This document shows positions 11,712-24,429 of a stretch of DNA of 64,000 nucleotides, piece after piece. The position numbers and the translations under genes were made by a program. A model generated the notes under the pieces. The model had not been told where the DNA came from and ran no database searches. It worked only from the letters and a program-made list of their open reading frames with translations. Source of the stretch: Serinus canaria (Eukaryota; Chordata; Aves; Passeriformes; Fringillidae); assembly GCF_022539315.1 (NCBI RefSeq), contig NC_066321.1:5519324-5583323 (forward strand). Direction: 5' to 3'. Within the stretch, counting starts at the first letter, position 1. The number at the start of each line of letters is the position of its first letter.

Positions 11712-14700
11712 ATTTTTATGTGTTCATATCTATGTAAAAGTGGACTCAGCCATTATCATTATCTGCAAGTGAATGTAGAGTCATCAGAGAGTCAGAAATT
11801 CACAGGTTTGTGTAAAGCTTCTTTATGTGGAGAGACCCTCCCTAAGCAAGGTAAAGTCACTGATTATAAGTCCCCATGGAGAGGTTTCATGAAGTTAAAT
11901 AAACTGCAGTAAACCATGTCAAGTTTCCCATCTTTCCCTCGGTAGGTGAGCTCTAAATATCCCCACCATGTTTTCTAACAGCCTTCCCAAATCCTTTATG
12001 AGTCCAATTTCCTGATGTCACACCAGGACTGGGATCTGCTACCACATCAAAGTTAACTTGTGGGATTTTGCTTTGCTTTTCGTAGTTCTGGATGCTAAGC
12101 TTCAATAATGTGCTTAGTGCTGTAAGAGGCAGCAAAAATGACACTTGGTGGCCCAAGGAGTGTGCAATCTAACGACAGACAGACAGTGCAGAGTGTGCTG
12201 GGAGACCTGGGGAATGTGCTTCTGAGAGAAATGGTGCTTCTTGAAATAATGGTTGAGTGCCTGACAGCATCCACGTTAACAGTGGGTAATTCATGGCTTC
12301 AAGAGTGAGGAGAGTTTAGGGAAGGGATTTGGCTTCAGCAGATTTTATTCTGCCACGTGCAGAGGGATCAGATCAGTCAACCATTGATGCTGTAGTCATG
12401 TATGTTCCTTCCTAACTTTGCCTTTCCATGTGGTGTTTGAGCCTGCTGTTTGGTCTGTGCCCCTCACATTCTGCACTCTGACTAGCAGGCTGCTCACAAA
12501 TGCAGAGGAGTTTGTCCTGCCAAATGTGTAATTACTGCAGTACTCCAGGCACCTCACTGCATACTAAGGAAGTTTTGCTGCTGGCCTCACATTGATGTCA
12601 GATATTGCTGTACCAAAAAAATCATCTCCAAGAAAATAAGCTTCTTTAGTCTATGATTTTTAGTAAGTCCTTCAAAGTAAAATTGATATATTTGGGCTGA
12701 TACTTCCTTTTCCTCAGTTGTGTGGATATGTGTAGGATTAAAACTTCTTTCTGTATTAGTGATCTTCTCTCTTCTGGTTAAATAAGTGTATTTATTGAAG
12801 GGACAATTCTAATAGTAGCAAAAAGTGTCTGAAGACAAAAAGTGAGGATTTTTTCAAGCATACCAACAATGCAAATTGCTAAGCTGTTTTGGGGCTGATT
12901 TTAGAACAGAATACACATGAGGAAATAATTTGTCATATGCTTAACTTGTATTTGGAATAGATTAATGAGCATAGTGTCTAAAATCTGGGTCATGCAGTAA
13001 AAGTGAAAAAAATTGACACACGGCCCAAGTGAAGTCAATGAAATCTCAAGTTAGGAATTGGAATAGGCCTTAAGAGAAAACAAGAGAATCTTTAGGGTAA
13101 AGCTGATGAGTATGACACACTTCCCTTTGCTCTAATTATTTTGCCCTGCTTGAGCTTTTGTTCCAGGTACAGATCCCAGGCTTGCCTGTGTTTTACCCTT
13201 CTGGTTCTAGAAGCAGCTGAAGGCTCATTGTTTCCCATTGCAGATGTGAGAAATCAGTTCTCAGCACACAGTAATGGTTAATTGTGATTACTCTAAAGCA
13301 AATAGATCTCCCCATTAGGGTAGTGATGCAGTCTTCCACTCAGCCTGACAGGACTCACCCAGCCCAGGCTCTAACAAAAGAATATATTGTTGTGTAAGGG
13401 GCAAATCAGTACATCTATAGCTTTACTCAGGCAGCAACAATTGCTGTAGTCATGATTTGTCACGATTAGTTTGTGACTATTAGTTATCAGCTTCTCAATC
13501 TATTTCCTTTGAAACAGGCACTAACCAGTGATGATGGCAATTTCTGATGGACTGGTCTGGGTTGCCACTTTTTCTTATGTGACTGTCATTGCCTCGGGCC
13601 TCACCTGCACTGGGTGGCTTCAACAGAAACACTCTTGTTCTTTCACAAGAGCTTCTGTAACTCCTCTGTTCCTGGTTCAGAGCCCTCACAGAGACTGGTT
13701 TTACCTGCAGATGCTGTGGGGTGTTGTAAATGAGTGTTTTGTCGTCTCCTCTCCAGTGGGTGAGTGGGTGTTCATTTACAGCGTGCTGGTGGAATGCCTC
13801 CCTGGGATTGTGAAATCCTTGGCATCAGTGCAGTTGGTCCTCCCCATCAAACTTTGTTTCACAGACCTGGTGATTGCTTTAAACTTGTGTGTTGGCTTCT
13901 CTCTAAAAGAAAAAAGCAGTGTCTGTACAGTTGTCTGTGTTTCATACTCTAAGCTACACTTTCTTGTGATTTTTGACTTGCTTTTTAGCAGAAATGGCAA
14001 TTCCTGGGAGGCTGTGGTTTCTTCTTAGCTCTAGAAGCAGGAAATTGAATTTAATTATAGGTGAGATCTGCTGATGTGACAGGCAGGCTTTGCCCAGTGC
14101 CACCAACAGCACAGCTTCCCCAGCTCTGAAATGGGATGGGCAGCAAGTCAGGGCACCCTTTTTCCTCAACATCCACACACCTCAGCTTGTTGAATTTCTC
14201 CTGGTTGTGCCTGTCAGTGTCTCAGCAGAGTTTGCAGGTGGGGGCTTGTTGAAGCTCTCCCTGTGCTCAGGCAGCACCTGTTGACCCACAAATTTTCCAT
14301 GGATTCCACACCCCTGGATATCCAGCACCAGCAGCCCCTTTGTCAGCTGAGGCCAGAGAGAAAACACAATGTGGGAACAGAGCTCAGCTGTACAGAAATC
14401 AATCAGCAAGGTCAGCCCCTGGCAGGGGCTGTGAGGGCTGATAAGGCAGCATCCTCAGCTGGAGCAAACGTGCCTCATTTCACTGCATCTCAGCTGCTCC
14501 CCAGAGCGAGGCACATCAGGCTGGATTGCTGATTCACTGGGAGAGGTCTGTGGGTTACGTGGAAAGGGGAAGTCCGAGGCTGTCAGAAGGAAAGGAGGAA
14601 TCTCCATTTTTGGAAAGTGTCAGGGAGGACAGATTTTGAGATGTGGTAATAGAAAATAGAAGGAAAAAACACTGTTTGCTGTGACAAAATGTGGATCTTA

Positions 14701-16508
14701 AGTGTTCTCCATTTGTGAGCCTTCATTTAAGAAGAAACTGAGAGATGGGATTTGCAAAGGGGCTTGTATATAGTAGTGGTTTTACTAAATATATGCTATT
14801 GTTGACCAAGCTTTCTTATTTCATCTGAAAAAATAAATTTAAATCTGTAACAAACTGAATTCAACATGAGATCAGATCACTGCAGCTGCTACAACTTTGC
14901 CACATATAAGTACAGAGTCAAGAGCTAGTGCTTTAAAAAAATGCATATTTTGTGGTTTTCTTTCATCTTGAAAATCAACAGGATGATAAAGATAGCAAGC
15001 ATTTATCTAAAGTAATTGTTAAAGTCTAAATGTCACAGAGGCAGTTAGGCATTCCATAATTAGCTAGAGAAACACATATATCTTTATGCATTGACTCTTT
15101 AAAGTGTTTTATTGCAGTTTGACAGTTGTATTGGGATACAGAGTAAAGGTATTTACACCCTCAGCCTTCATGGCCACACCAAAGCAGGAGATTCAAGATC
15201 CTATGGTGTTGCAAGTGAAGGCAAGCAGTTTACAGCTGTTTGTTGCTGTAAACATTTTATTTTCCTTAATTTGAAGACCATAAAATAGCATAGATAAAAT
15301 ATTTGATGTGTATAAAAGATTAGGTTGAAGGCAGCAGTGTGGGTCAGTCTGAACCAGATGCACAAAAACAGGCATGGCTGGATGTGGCAGAAATCACTTT
15401 TTCTCTGATTCAGGTGATTCTTACAAACTTGCCTGGACATTTTGTGGGAGAGAAAAGAGCTCTGTTGATGTGAAACCTCTAAAGTCGTGTCTCAGAGCTT
15501 CTCAGATCACCTAGAACTGTAATGGATCATTTGTTGCCTTCTCTTCCCCCTTGTCATTGACTTGCAGCCTCTGCCTGTCCCTGTGGAAAACACCAACCTC
15601 AGAGTCTGTTTGCTTTTTACTCCACCCCAGAGTGGAGCAAAGTGGACAGTGCAAGCTGTGCTTTGTTTTAACCAGTTGGCATTAGAGGAGATTCAAACAA
15701 CCCAGTGAAGCTTCCAGTTGACCACCCCTCACAGTTTAAGGAATCCCATTGAGATGATTGATAAGCTACCACCATTCTGTAGGGTTTCCAGCAACAAGTA
15801 GGTAGAACTGTTAGTGTGGCTGCAATTCTGTGACATATCCTGCTGGACAGCTGGTGCCTGAAACTTTTGGAGGCTGTGCAGATAGAACCAGAGAAGTTGG
15901 AACAGCTTCTGTGCCTGGAGGAGCAGCCAAACTTTTGATGTCCAAAACCTCTCTCTCCCCACCATTAAATTTCTACAGTGGTTTCCAGAATCCCAAATTG
16001 AACAGCCAGGCGCTCTGCCTCATGACTGTCTCCACTGAAAATCCAATTGATGCTGGAAAGTGCATGTGCAATGTGCTATATACCTGAAAGAAAAGTGCCT
16101 GTAAGAGAGAGACAGTTGTAGATTTGCCTTTTGAAAAGCCATTATCAGGAGAAATGAAGGGTGCTGCTTTTACAGCGTTAGAGATCGGGCTGAATGGAGG
16201 GAAGGCAGCATGGCATGAACCTGTGAAAAGCTGGAAAGTTTACAAAGGACTGATCCCACAGCTCCTAGCAGCAGCAGCTGTGCTGTGACATACAGACTGA
16301 TGTAGCAGTTGTCTGATCCATAGGTTTCACTTCTAGGACTATTATTTCTTGGCAGCCAACCTAACGTAATTACGTATGTTTTCCTGCAACAAGCAAACAC
16401 TTCATGTGGCTGAGGAAACAGCTGCACTACACTGAAGAGCTCATTTACATAAATATGAAAGTACAATTGCAAAATTACATATTGTGTAGGGTTGTGTGTT
16501 AATGTCAA
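11712..16508. other. Non-coding DNA, including a 166-codon chance-like open run
   Basis: No exon is supported. The plus-strand open run at 13528-14028 (166 codons) is unusually rich in Val, Leu, Ser and Phe, as expected from T-rich DNA, and contains no motif I recognise. Around 12174-12185 there is a short GACA run of three units. Around 14.1-14.5 kb GC rises and several overlapping open runs appear on both strands, which is the usual sign of composition rather than coding. Confidence 0.65.
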
Positions 16509-16541
16509 GGATTATAAATACCAACAGGGATTATAAATACC
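16509..16541. repeat. Two-copy tandem duplication, period 19
   Basis: The 14-base string GGATTATAAATACC occurs at 16509-16522 and 16528-16541 without mismatch. It is another short local duplication with a period near 20 bases, like those at 5.3 and 10.5 kb. Confidence 0.85.
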
Positions 16542-19500
16542 TATAATGCCATTTTAAATAAAAGGGATTAATATTTAGCCATTTTGAGCATTGGAAGACA
16601 GTTTGTCATCTGACTATTTAAAAGTATGAGTATTTAGTCTAAAAATAACTTTGAATGTGACTCTGAGCGGGAGATCTTTGCATCTTTCCTTATTTTCTGG
16701 TTTGAGCTACTCTGCAGAGATGGAGAAGCAGAGAGACACCTTTGAAAAGGATTGCCCAGCCAGATAAAATTTGCCTCATTTTCTTTCAACTTAAACTAGG
16801 CTTCTTGTTTGTGAATTCATAGATCAGTTTCTGAAGGAACTTGGTAAAGCCTCTTGTGTATGAACTACATAATACAGGAACTAAACTCAGGCTGCAAGTA
16901 ACGTGACCAGAAGTACTCACTGACTCATGAAGTGTTTCCAGAAAAGACCTAGTGGCAGCACAAGCATTTGTGTAGATCTGTGTTTAAAACAGCAGATTTG
17001 GTGGGGTAAAACACAAAATATTTGTTTCAGTCCCTCACCTGCTTCCCTTTGTGACCATACAAGTGCTCATGCTGTACAAGAAAGATGTACAAACCAGAAA
17101 AGAAAAGCTAAAAATGTGGAGGATATGGACACAGCACCAGCCTACACTGCCCTAAACCATATGTGGAATTACAGCATCTCACTGGAACAGCTGAGTTCCT
17201 GCTTTGTGCAGGGGCAGCTTGGCAGGGAGACCTTGTGAAGAGAGTGCAGCTTTGCTGGTGTTTAGCCCAGTGCTTTAAAAGAGATTTGTCACCCATTCTG
17301 TGTTACCATGAGGCAGGGAGGCTGCAGACTGCACACTTCTGCAGTGGGGACAGAAACCCTGAGAACAGAGAGCCATGGGCTGCTGGGGCCATCTCAGCCC
17401 CCTGTGCCCCCAGCACATTGCAGTGCTGACTCTGTGAAATGGCCAAAGCTCCTGGGGCTGGCCCCAGAGCAATGTGTTCTTTTGATTTCTTGGGTGGTTT
17501 TATGCAGATCTGATTGACTTGGTTGGTTTCAGCCAATGGATTCAGTTGTGCAATTTGTTCAGCTTTTAATGAAGTAAGAGCAGCAAAATGCTCCAAGTGT
17601 CATGACAGCACGATGATATGAGCTCTAACTCATCTTCTCATGATATTTCAAAATATGTTGCTACATTTTTCCTCTAGCTGTTTATTCTGCCCATCTGCTG
17701 GCTGTTGCATTTCTTGCTGGCAATAGAAAATCCAGTCTCAGTGCCCAGAGGCTGATGAGTTTTTTTCCTGGGTTGGTTTTTGTTCACAGTTTTAACTTTA
17801 AGACTTGGCACTGATGCAGCTCATGAACATGGACTATTGAATGATGCTGCCATTCTCAGAGCCTGCTGGTCTCCAAGGGGAAGCCCTGCTTGGCTTCATC
17901 ATGAACAGATCAAGCATTAACCAGAAAGAAAATTAACCTTGTTTTGGCCAAAGTAGCATGGGCTCAGGGGCTTGAGACCACAGTGAGGAGCAGAGGGAGA
18001 GGGGAGGGTACCTGCCTTCCTGCAGGCAAGCTGCCAAATTAACCTGTTTGGATTGCTGGCTCCACAACATGACTCCACAGTCACCTCCAATAAGGAGATG
18101 GTGACCCAAATCCAGCAGGTGAAGATATCTAAAGCTCTCAGGGTCATCTTTAGCTTTTCTGGCAGCAGATTGTTGTAGCTATTGAATGATTGGTTTGCAT
18201 CAGCATTTTGGACCTGGAGAAGACAAACTATTAACTATAGAGGCAATATATCCTTGTTACCTTGGGAAGAAGGCATTGGACTGTTACCAAAAATTTGGTA
18301 AAAATTAAAAAAAACTCCTTAACACCAGTGTAGCATTAAAACACAGGCATTCTTGATTTGTTCCAGATGCACAAGGGGATATCTCCTCCAAAATGTCATA
18401 AATATTCATAGAATGCCTATCCTCTCTAATGTCCTTTCTGAGCACAGAAATCACAGAGTCGGAAGAACATAAGAGAGGTGCAGGAAAGCATGGGTTGAGA
18501 GGAGCAGGAACTTTTTAAACTGGCTTTGCTGTTAACAAAGGGCAAGGGTGAATATCCACATCAGCTCTGGGCCATGGCCTCCCACCCATATATTTCTTAC
18601 CTCTTTCATCACCAGTGATGCTCAGGAAGCTGATTCATCTAAAGTTTCCTGTGACAAAAAAAAAAGGAGCTTAAGGTGTGATGGAGATGCTCCCTCATTA
18701 GCATGCAAGTATGTGATGAGCAAATATTTCCTCTAAGCACTGATACCTCTGAGACAACAGCAATTGGATGAGACAATCCATGGGGCTTTTGACTATTTCC
18801 TTGAACCCAAACTGATTTTCTCACCATGGTTAAAATGGGAGGTTACTGAGGTGATTTGGCAACTTGCAAAGAGTCATTCAGGTTTGGTTTTGTGCTGAAG
18901 CAGACATACTGGAACCAGTAGGTATTTAAAATAAGCTAAGAGCTGTTGTGGGAAAATAAGAGACCATTAAAAAGATGTGAAATTAAAAAGAGCAAGTGAT
19001 AAATATGAGAAATGTGAGTTGGAGTCACATGCTTGGAAAGTGTGTGAAATAGCACTAAGCACAATGCCAATAAGTTAGTGCAGACTAATCCAATGCACAT
19101 GTAATGAGGAAAGGTGAGTGAAGCTGTAGCAATACTCTTGTTGCTCAAACAGGGGAGTGGAAATCTGAGGCATATTGATGCCTCCTGGATACTCTTACAG
19201 CACTTACAAGCTGCAGGAAAGTGTCTCCAGCTTCAGAAGAGGATGTTTGTGCTTTTCAGGTGATCTTGCTGAGATGAAGAAACAAATAGGGCCAGGAAAT
19301 GATCTTTTTTTGAATTTAAACAGGCGTGTTACTCAGTTTGGGAGGGCTGTCTGAGAATTGATGGAGCCCTGTGGACTTGCTGTAAAGACTGGATGATGAA
19401 AGAATGATAACACACGTGAGAACTGAAGCTGGAAAGGCATGTCAGTTAAAAGGGAGGCTGGAAATGCAACAGGACCCTGTCTTGTTCTCCAAGTTGTTTG

Positions 19501-20129
19501 AAATTCTCAGGCATAAGCCTCTTAACACTTGCTGGAAGAAGACATGCTAAAGATTACCAGCCTGGAGGTATTAGGGTATGCAAGGCATTAGGAATGGTAA
19601 TTACCATGACCTCATACATAAAAATCATTTAATAACACAGCTGATTTCTGGAGACTTAACAGGGTGCTGTCAGTGTAGGAAACACAAAAAGGGAATTTTT
19701 TTTGAAGCAGGAAATGCCTTCAGTCTAAGGACTATAAAGGGAAGAAGCTTTGAAAAACAAAAAAGCAAGCATTACCGTGTTCCATAAAAAGGCAGTGAAG
19801 CTGAGCAAGAGATGCTGCACAAGAACCTGTCGGCAGGTTTTCAGGCTTTGCAATGGGAAGTGCTAATGATAAGCTCCTAAACAGAGCAGGCCAGGGCTGC
19901 ATCATACTGCAAAATATCAGCTCCCACTAGAGCAGTATGTTTTTGGTACCTTTTCAGATCAGCTGTTTCCAGTTAGCTGAAATATGAAGATAAAGTCTAA
20001 TTTTAGATATATTTGTGTTGGAAAAGTGGGACTTTATCCATACAATTACTTAAAATGTCTGGATTGTTATCTTCTTTATTATTCTGTTGTCCAAAATCTC
20101 GTCAATTTTATTGTTAGCCCCAACTCTGG
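16542..20129. other. Unique non-coding DNA
   Basis: No gene or repeat family is recognised. Between about 17.1 and 17.6 kb GC is higher and overlapping open runs of 62-103 codons occur on both strands in conflicting frames, which argues against real coding. Near 18448 the string AATCACAGAGTCGGAAGAAC loosely recalls the 3' end of CR1, but too few positions agree to call it. Confidence 0.65.
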
Positions 20130-20440
20130 CTGTTTTTCCAGAGCCAAATAAACTGCACAACGACTTTGTGGTGTAAGATGTGTAATAACTTGCAATTCAT
20201 TGTGCAGTTTGACAATAATTATTCATAGGTTTAGCATTTGCAACTTGATAGCCTATTTTAAAAATACTGCAAAAAATGTTCTCACATAAACATTTCTGTA
20301 ACTAAGCAATCCTAATGAATTTACATCATGTATGGTAAGTGCTTTTAATTTTTAATTTAAATGTAACTCCGCTTGGAATACCTCTGAAATCATTAATAGA
20401 AAGTCAATGAAAAGTCATGAATGCTATTAATTGTGAGTAG
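20130..20440. promoter_or_regulatory. Possible conserved non-coding block (AT-rich, weakly supported)
   Basis: This AT-rich stretch lacks stop-free frames and simple repeats. It is dense in homeodomain and AT-hook type cores such as AATTCATT, AATAATTATTCAT, TTTAATTTTTAATTT and CATTAATAG. Such texture is common in deeply conserved vertebrate non-coding elements near developmental genes, but texture alone is not evidence of conservation. The call is a suggestion for alignment, not an identification. Confidence 0.2.
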
Positions 20441-22266
20441 GAGACTATTTTTAGTCTCTGTTCCCCATGATCACAGAAGTCTTGTTCTTGAAAAAAACTC
20501 AGTTTTGAGAATGAGTCCCAGATCTGTGCTGCAGATTTCTATTTTTAAAGGGGCAGGTCAAGTCCAGTTGAGGCAACAATTGAATAGAAAACTTTAATAC
20601 TTAATTGCAATATATAGATTTTGATTTTTAAGATGTAAACTTTCTCAGTTGCATAGGAAGATTTAAGAAATGAACTATTAATTATTACAGACATTTACAT
20701 GCCTGCACTAAAAGTTTTCCCCTTTTCTCATCCAACATTTAAGAAGTGTCCTTCTGAGGGCAGCACTTAGCTAGAAACAAATTATCCAAAACTGTGGGTT
20801 AGTTTGTGGGGAGAATTGCTTTTGTAATTTACACAAAAGATTTGTATAAACACATTCTCAGGCTATCCTGGGAGGAGTTGCAATTAAATAAATTAAGTTT
20901 GTTAGATACAGAATAATGAAATTTGGGCCAAATCTAGTGCTAATAATTTTGGAATTTGTTTCCATAAACTCTGAACTGAGAAGCCACTGGAAGGGTTGGT
21001 GACTCTCCTGTTTAAATAACCTTGTTTTAAGACTCAAGCCATTCATGTCTGTTTAACACTGTACAAAACTTCCCCTGAGTTTCCTTGCAGGACAGTGAGG
21101 TTTTTGAGGAGCTTACATCATACCGTAGGAGTATTTTTTTTTTTAGAGAACACAATTTTGTGTTGAAGTGTAACTTCTTTATAGTTTCCATTGTTCACTG
21201 AATTTTCCAATTAGTGTCCACAACAGCTGAAGCCTGTGAGAATTCCCTGTGAATTACAACCTTCTGTGGAACTGCAGCAGATATGAAGCTGCTGTGTCAG
21301 AAAATATGAAGCACTTTCCCCAAGTATACATCTGCAATTGCATTTATTTTAAAACCTGAAAGAGAAGTTGAAATTGAGGTTTTCTTACAGCTTTTTTCTG
21401 ATCTGTGTTTTTCAATCTCCTCTCTTTTTGCCTGAGGATCAATAATATGTATTGTGCCCAGAGGGTACATTTGTTTGTTACAGAACATCTCACGAGCCAT
21501 CATTTCCAAGCTGCTGGACTGCAAAGCCAAGCTGAGTAGATTCTTAGTTTTCTTTTTAAATGTCACTGACTTCATTTCAGGTTTGTGGAGTTTTTTTTCC
21601 TACTATCTTGACAGTGAGCTTTCTCTTTGTAAGTGTCTCTTCATTCTTTTACTATTTCAGTATAACTTACAGTTTTGCACATAAAATTGAAGGGCTGTGC
21701 TCCTCTCACACCTTCCAGATAGAGAATTCCTGTGCTGTGATTTGGTGCACTCAGAGATGGGCTGTTAAAGAAATGACTGAAGGGGCTGGATGACTTCAGA
21801 TGTGATCAGTGGCTTATGAGTGACTGATCATTGCTTCAACTCCCACTGAATTGAGGGAGGCTGGGTCAGGGTCTGCATAAAGCAGAAGGATGAAGTCTCT
21901 GCACTCCTCCAAGATGAGGCAGGACCACCACTGTAACCATCCAGTAGGAACTGGGCAGTTGGATAATCCTCACTGTCCTCTGAACCCAAGTAGAAGCTGG
22001 AAGACTTTGAGGTGAGGAAGACTCAGCTTTGCCTGATTGCATGTAAGCCTTTCACTCCAGGGCAACTGAGACACCTTAAAGGAGGACAGAGGGGTCCCTA
22101 AAGGAAAGTCCCTGGCACTTCTGCAGCCCTGTTTAGATGAGTCACACCAAATAGTTCCCAAAGCAGGTCCTGTGTTCACATCTCACCTTCCCCTGCTGAG
22201 TGGTACCATGATAGTGCAACTTCATTCAGAGTTACAGCAAATTCTTTATCCTGTGTTTCACTGCAG
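20441..22266. other. Unique non-coding DNA
   Basis: No gene seen. Two good splice-acceptor-like pyrimidine tracts ending in CAG occur near 21083-21090 and 21565-21580, the second followed about 48 bases later by a GTAAGT. The segments they bound are too short and too unlike coding sequence to annotate as exons. Confidence 0.6.
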
Positions 22267-22424
22267 CACAGATAGATTAGAGGCAACCTAAAAAACTCAG
22301 GGAGCAGCAGAGGGAGTTCCAACCCCTTTCAGAAAGGATCAGAAGGCCTCCTCTTCCTCTTCTACCAGCTATCAGGCACAATACAAGAACTTCTGAAGTT
22401 ACATTTGTTGGTGGTTACCACTAG
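22267..22424 (+). ncRNA. Candidate non-coding exon bounded by strong splice sites
   Basis: A pyrimidine-rich stretch ending in CTGCAG at 22261-22266 gives a good acceptor, and AG|GTAAGT at 22423-22430 is a consensus-quality donor. The 158 bases between contain a stop in all three forward frames within the first 30 bases, so this could only be an untranslated or long non-coding RNA exon. A second acceptor-donor pair of similar quality lies 376 bases downstream on the same strand. Good splice sites also arise by chance in 64 kb, so support is weak. Confidence 0.2.
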
Positions 22425-22800
22425 GTAAGTCATCACTACCATTTAGTCAGTTTTAAAAGTCATGAATGAGACTACTGATGTCAATAATAGATCATTCATT
22501 CATTTCAGAAGTACTAAATCAATTTTCTGGTATTAAACCTGCAAAGGGGCAAATGCTAAATCAGCCATAAAATACATCAGTACAAAGTGTCAATTGGAAT
22601 CCTAACTAGGATCCTTTGTCTTAATTTCTATTAGGAATTGATAACAGGGAAAATGAATAGCACTCAACTCTAATGCAAGTTCTCCTCAGTTTGAGGTGGC
22701 TGTATGGTCGGACACAGCTGGAAGGGGAAGGGAAGAAGTTAAGTGATAAGGTGGGAACTCCAACAGCTGATCTGTTCCTGGCAGGTTTCTGTTTTTTCAG

Positions 22801-22888
22801 GTCTGTTTTAGAAGAGCAGGTCTGTCCTGCCACCTGCTCTTTGCATGGGGCTGTTCCAACCCTGAAGGGCAGAATCCTTCAGCAGTGG
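22801..22888 (+). ncRNA. Second candidate exon with strong splice sites
   Basis: The acceptor is a long T-rich tract ending TTTTTTCAG at 22800, and the donor is GG|GTGAGT at 22887-22894. The 88-base segment lies inside one open forward frame (22673-22942), but the translation shows no recognisable motif. Together with the segment ending at 22424 it could form a two-exon transcript with a 376-base intron. No expression or conservation evidence is available from sequence alone. Confidence 0.2.
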
Positions 22889-24429
22889 GTGAGTGGGGGA
22901 AACAAAAAGGTTTCTGAGAGTGAGAAGTTCTTGCAATGCTAATACAAAGCTAAACTGATCCTTGCACTGAAAATAGAAAAAGTTCATACACAAACTCTGA
23001 CTTTTATCCTTTCCACCCTGGATAAGGGATCCTTTTTTGAGAAATATCTTAACTTTGAATCCTACTTAATTTAAACTGCAAGCTGTATTAAACCTTTCTA
23101 AAATACCACTCAAGAGAGCTGGATTTTGTTGGTGGGTGAGGGAAAAGAGTTGCTTATCTGCAGACTCATTCTAAGTACAAATTGTTTGAGTGAAGCAAGT
23201 GGAGCTGAGTGGATCCCACTTTAGAAGCAAGTCTAGTTATCAATTTCCTGTACCACTTACCCTGAGAGCACTCTTGTTTTCTTTCATTCCACCCTGAAAT
23301 CACAATAACAGCTCGACATCCGGTGTAGAACTCAGTTGTTAATTCCCAGGGGCTGGAAAACCACTTCTCTTTACAAAGAGGGACTGCTGAAATAGTTGGT
23401 GCCTTTGGCACCTGAACTTGAATTCCTACAGCATTCATTGACAGCAGGCTAAGACTGTGGAGTTCACTCCAGTCAGGTCTTGGACTTCAGTGTAAACAAC
23501 TTTTAAACATTTTTAAATCGAGTTTGTGTTTAAAAGGCAGAAAATCACAATTGAATTCTTGCAATCAGGTTTCTCCAGTAAAGTGCTTTCTAATATCTAT
23601 ACATCATATTTGCTGTATTTATAGTATTTACCCATTTCTGAACTTGAAATCCCAAATAGCTCTATTTCTTCTAACTTCTGAAATTATTTGAGATGCTGTA
23701 ATAGCATTTTGCCTCCTATTTTTTTTATTTTAAATAGGAACAGCTGATGAGAAAACATCCAAAATCAGAAAAGCAAAAATTATTTTGTCATGTACCAGCA
23801 TCATTCATATTTGATCTGATATTTGAGCACTATCACTTCTGATTGGGGCTTTTTTTAATAAGAAAAAAACAGAAAATAAGATATATGGTAATTATATCCA
23901 GTTAATTTTTTTAATAGGTGGAAAAAATCCTGTTTACTTCAGTATCTAATCTCTGTGCTTTAATAACTCCTGTGGAAATAAGGTATAACTACTTTGGGAT
24001 ATTTAGCATTTAAAAGACTTTTTAGTCTTTAGGAATGCTAAAATACAACCAGTTTCATCCTCTCTTTTGGCAAGTTTTTGACCTCTATGTGTTAACTAGA
24101 TTCAAAAACTCTTCTGTAACCTTGCATTTGAAACAGTTTTCTTGCATATATTTCAGTGTAGCAACCCATGAGTAAATGAGGTGGGAGCAAGATAAGAAAG
24201 AAATTAATTTCTTGGAATGGTTGTAGAATAACCCAAATAATTAGCTAGGTAGAAAAATTACTATTGATTTGAGCAAGTCTGGCTATTGGCAGATGCAGGC
24301 AGCTGCCTGAGGAAGAAAATCACAGCTTTGAGCTGCAGAAATGAATTTTTCCTGTAGGCCTGGCTGGGATTGGCTCAGCAGTGGTGGAAGGAGAGCTCCT
24401 GTGTAGGGTTTGGCTGGCAGGATTTTGGA
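22889..24429. other. AT-rich non-coding DNA
   Basis: No gene recognised. From about 23.5 to 24.25 kb the sequence is very AT-rich and stops are dense in all frames. It contains the imperfect hairpin at 24004-24040, which is listed separately. GC rises after 24.3 kb as the LTR-like repeat is approached, so the repeat may begin somewhat before 24430. Confidence 0.65.
24004..24040. repeat. Imperfect short inverted repeat (hairpin)
   Basis: TAGCATTTAAAAGACT at 24004-24019 faces its imperfect complement ending in GGAATGCTA at 24040, across a loop of about four T residues. About 14 pairs form, with small internal mismatches and one bulge. The stem can be extended by a few AT pairs on each side. 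It is too short for a typical pre-miRNA, lacks a GC-rich terminator-like stem, and has no obvious partner in the window. Confidence 0.6.

Noticed and set aside
11676..11912. Small open frame starting in alternating Tyr/Ile
   Set aside because: It translates the TG/TA microsatellite.
13528..14028. 166-codon plus-strand open frame rich in Val, Leu, Ser and Phe
   Set aside because: The hydrophobic bias follows from T-rich DNA, there is no recognisable motif, and overlapping frames on the other strand are also open.
18440..18485. Possible CR1 3' end (AATCACAGAGTCGGAAGAAC)
   Set aside because: Only a few positions agree with CR1 and the match does not extend on either side.
21088..21125. Segment after a good CAG acceptor that reads a short acidic peptide
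   Set aside because: The donor is weak, the segment is under 40 bases, and nothing in it is recognisable.
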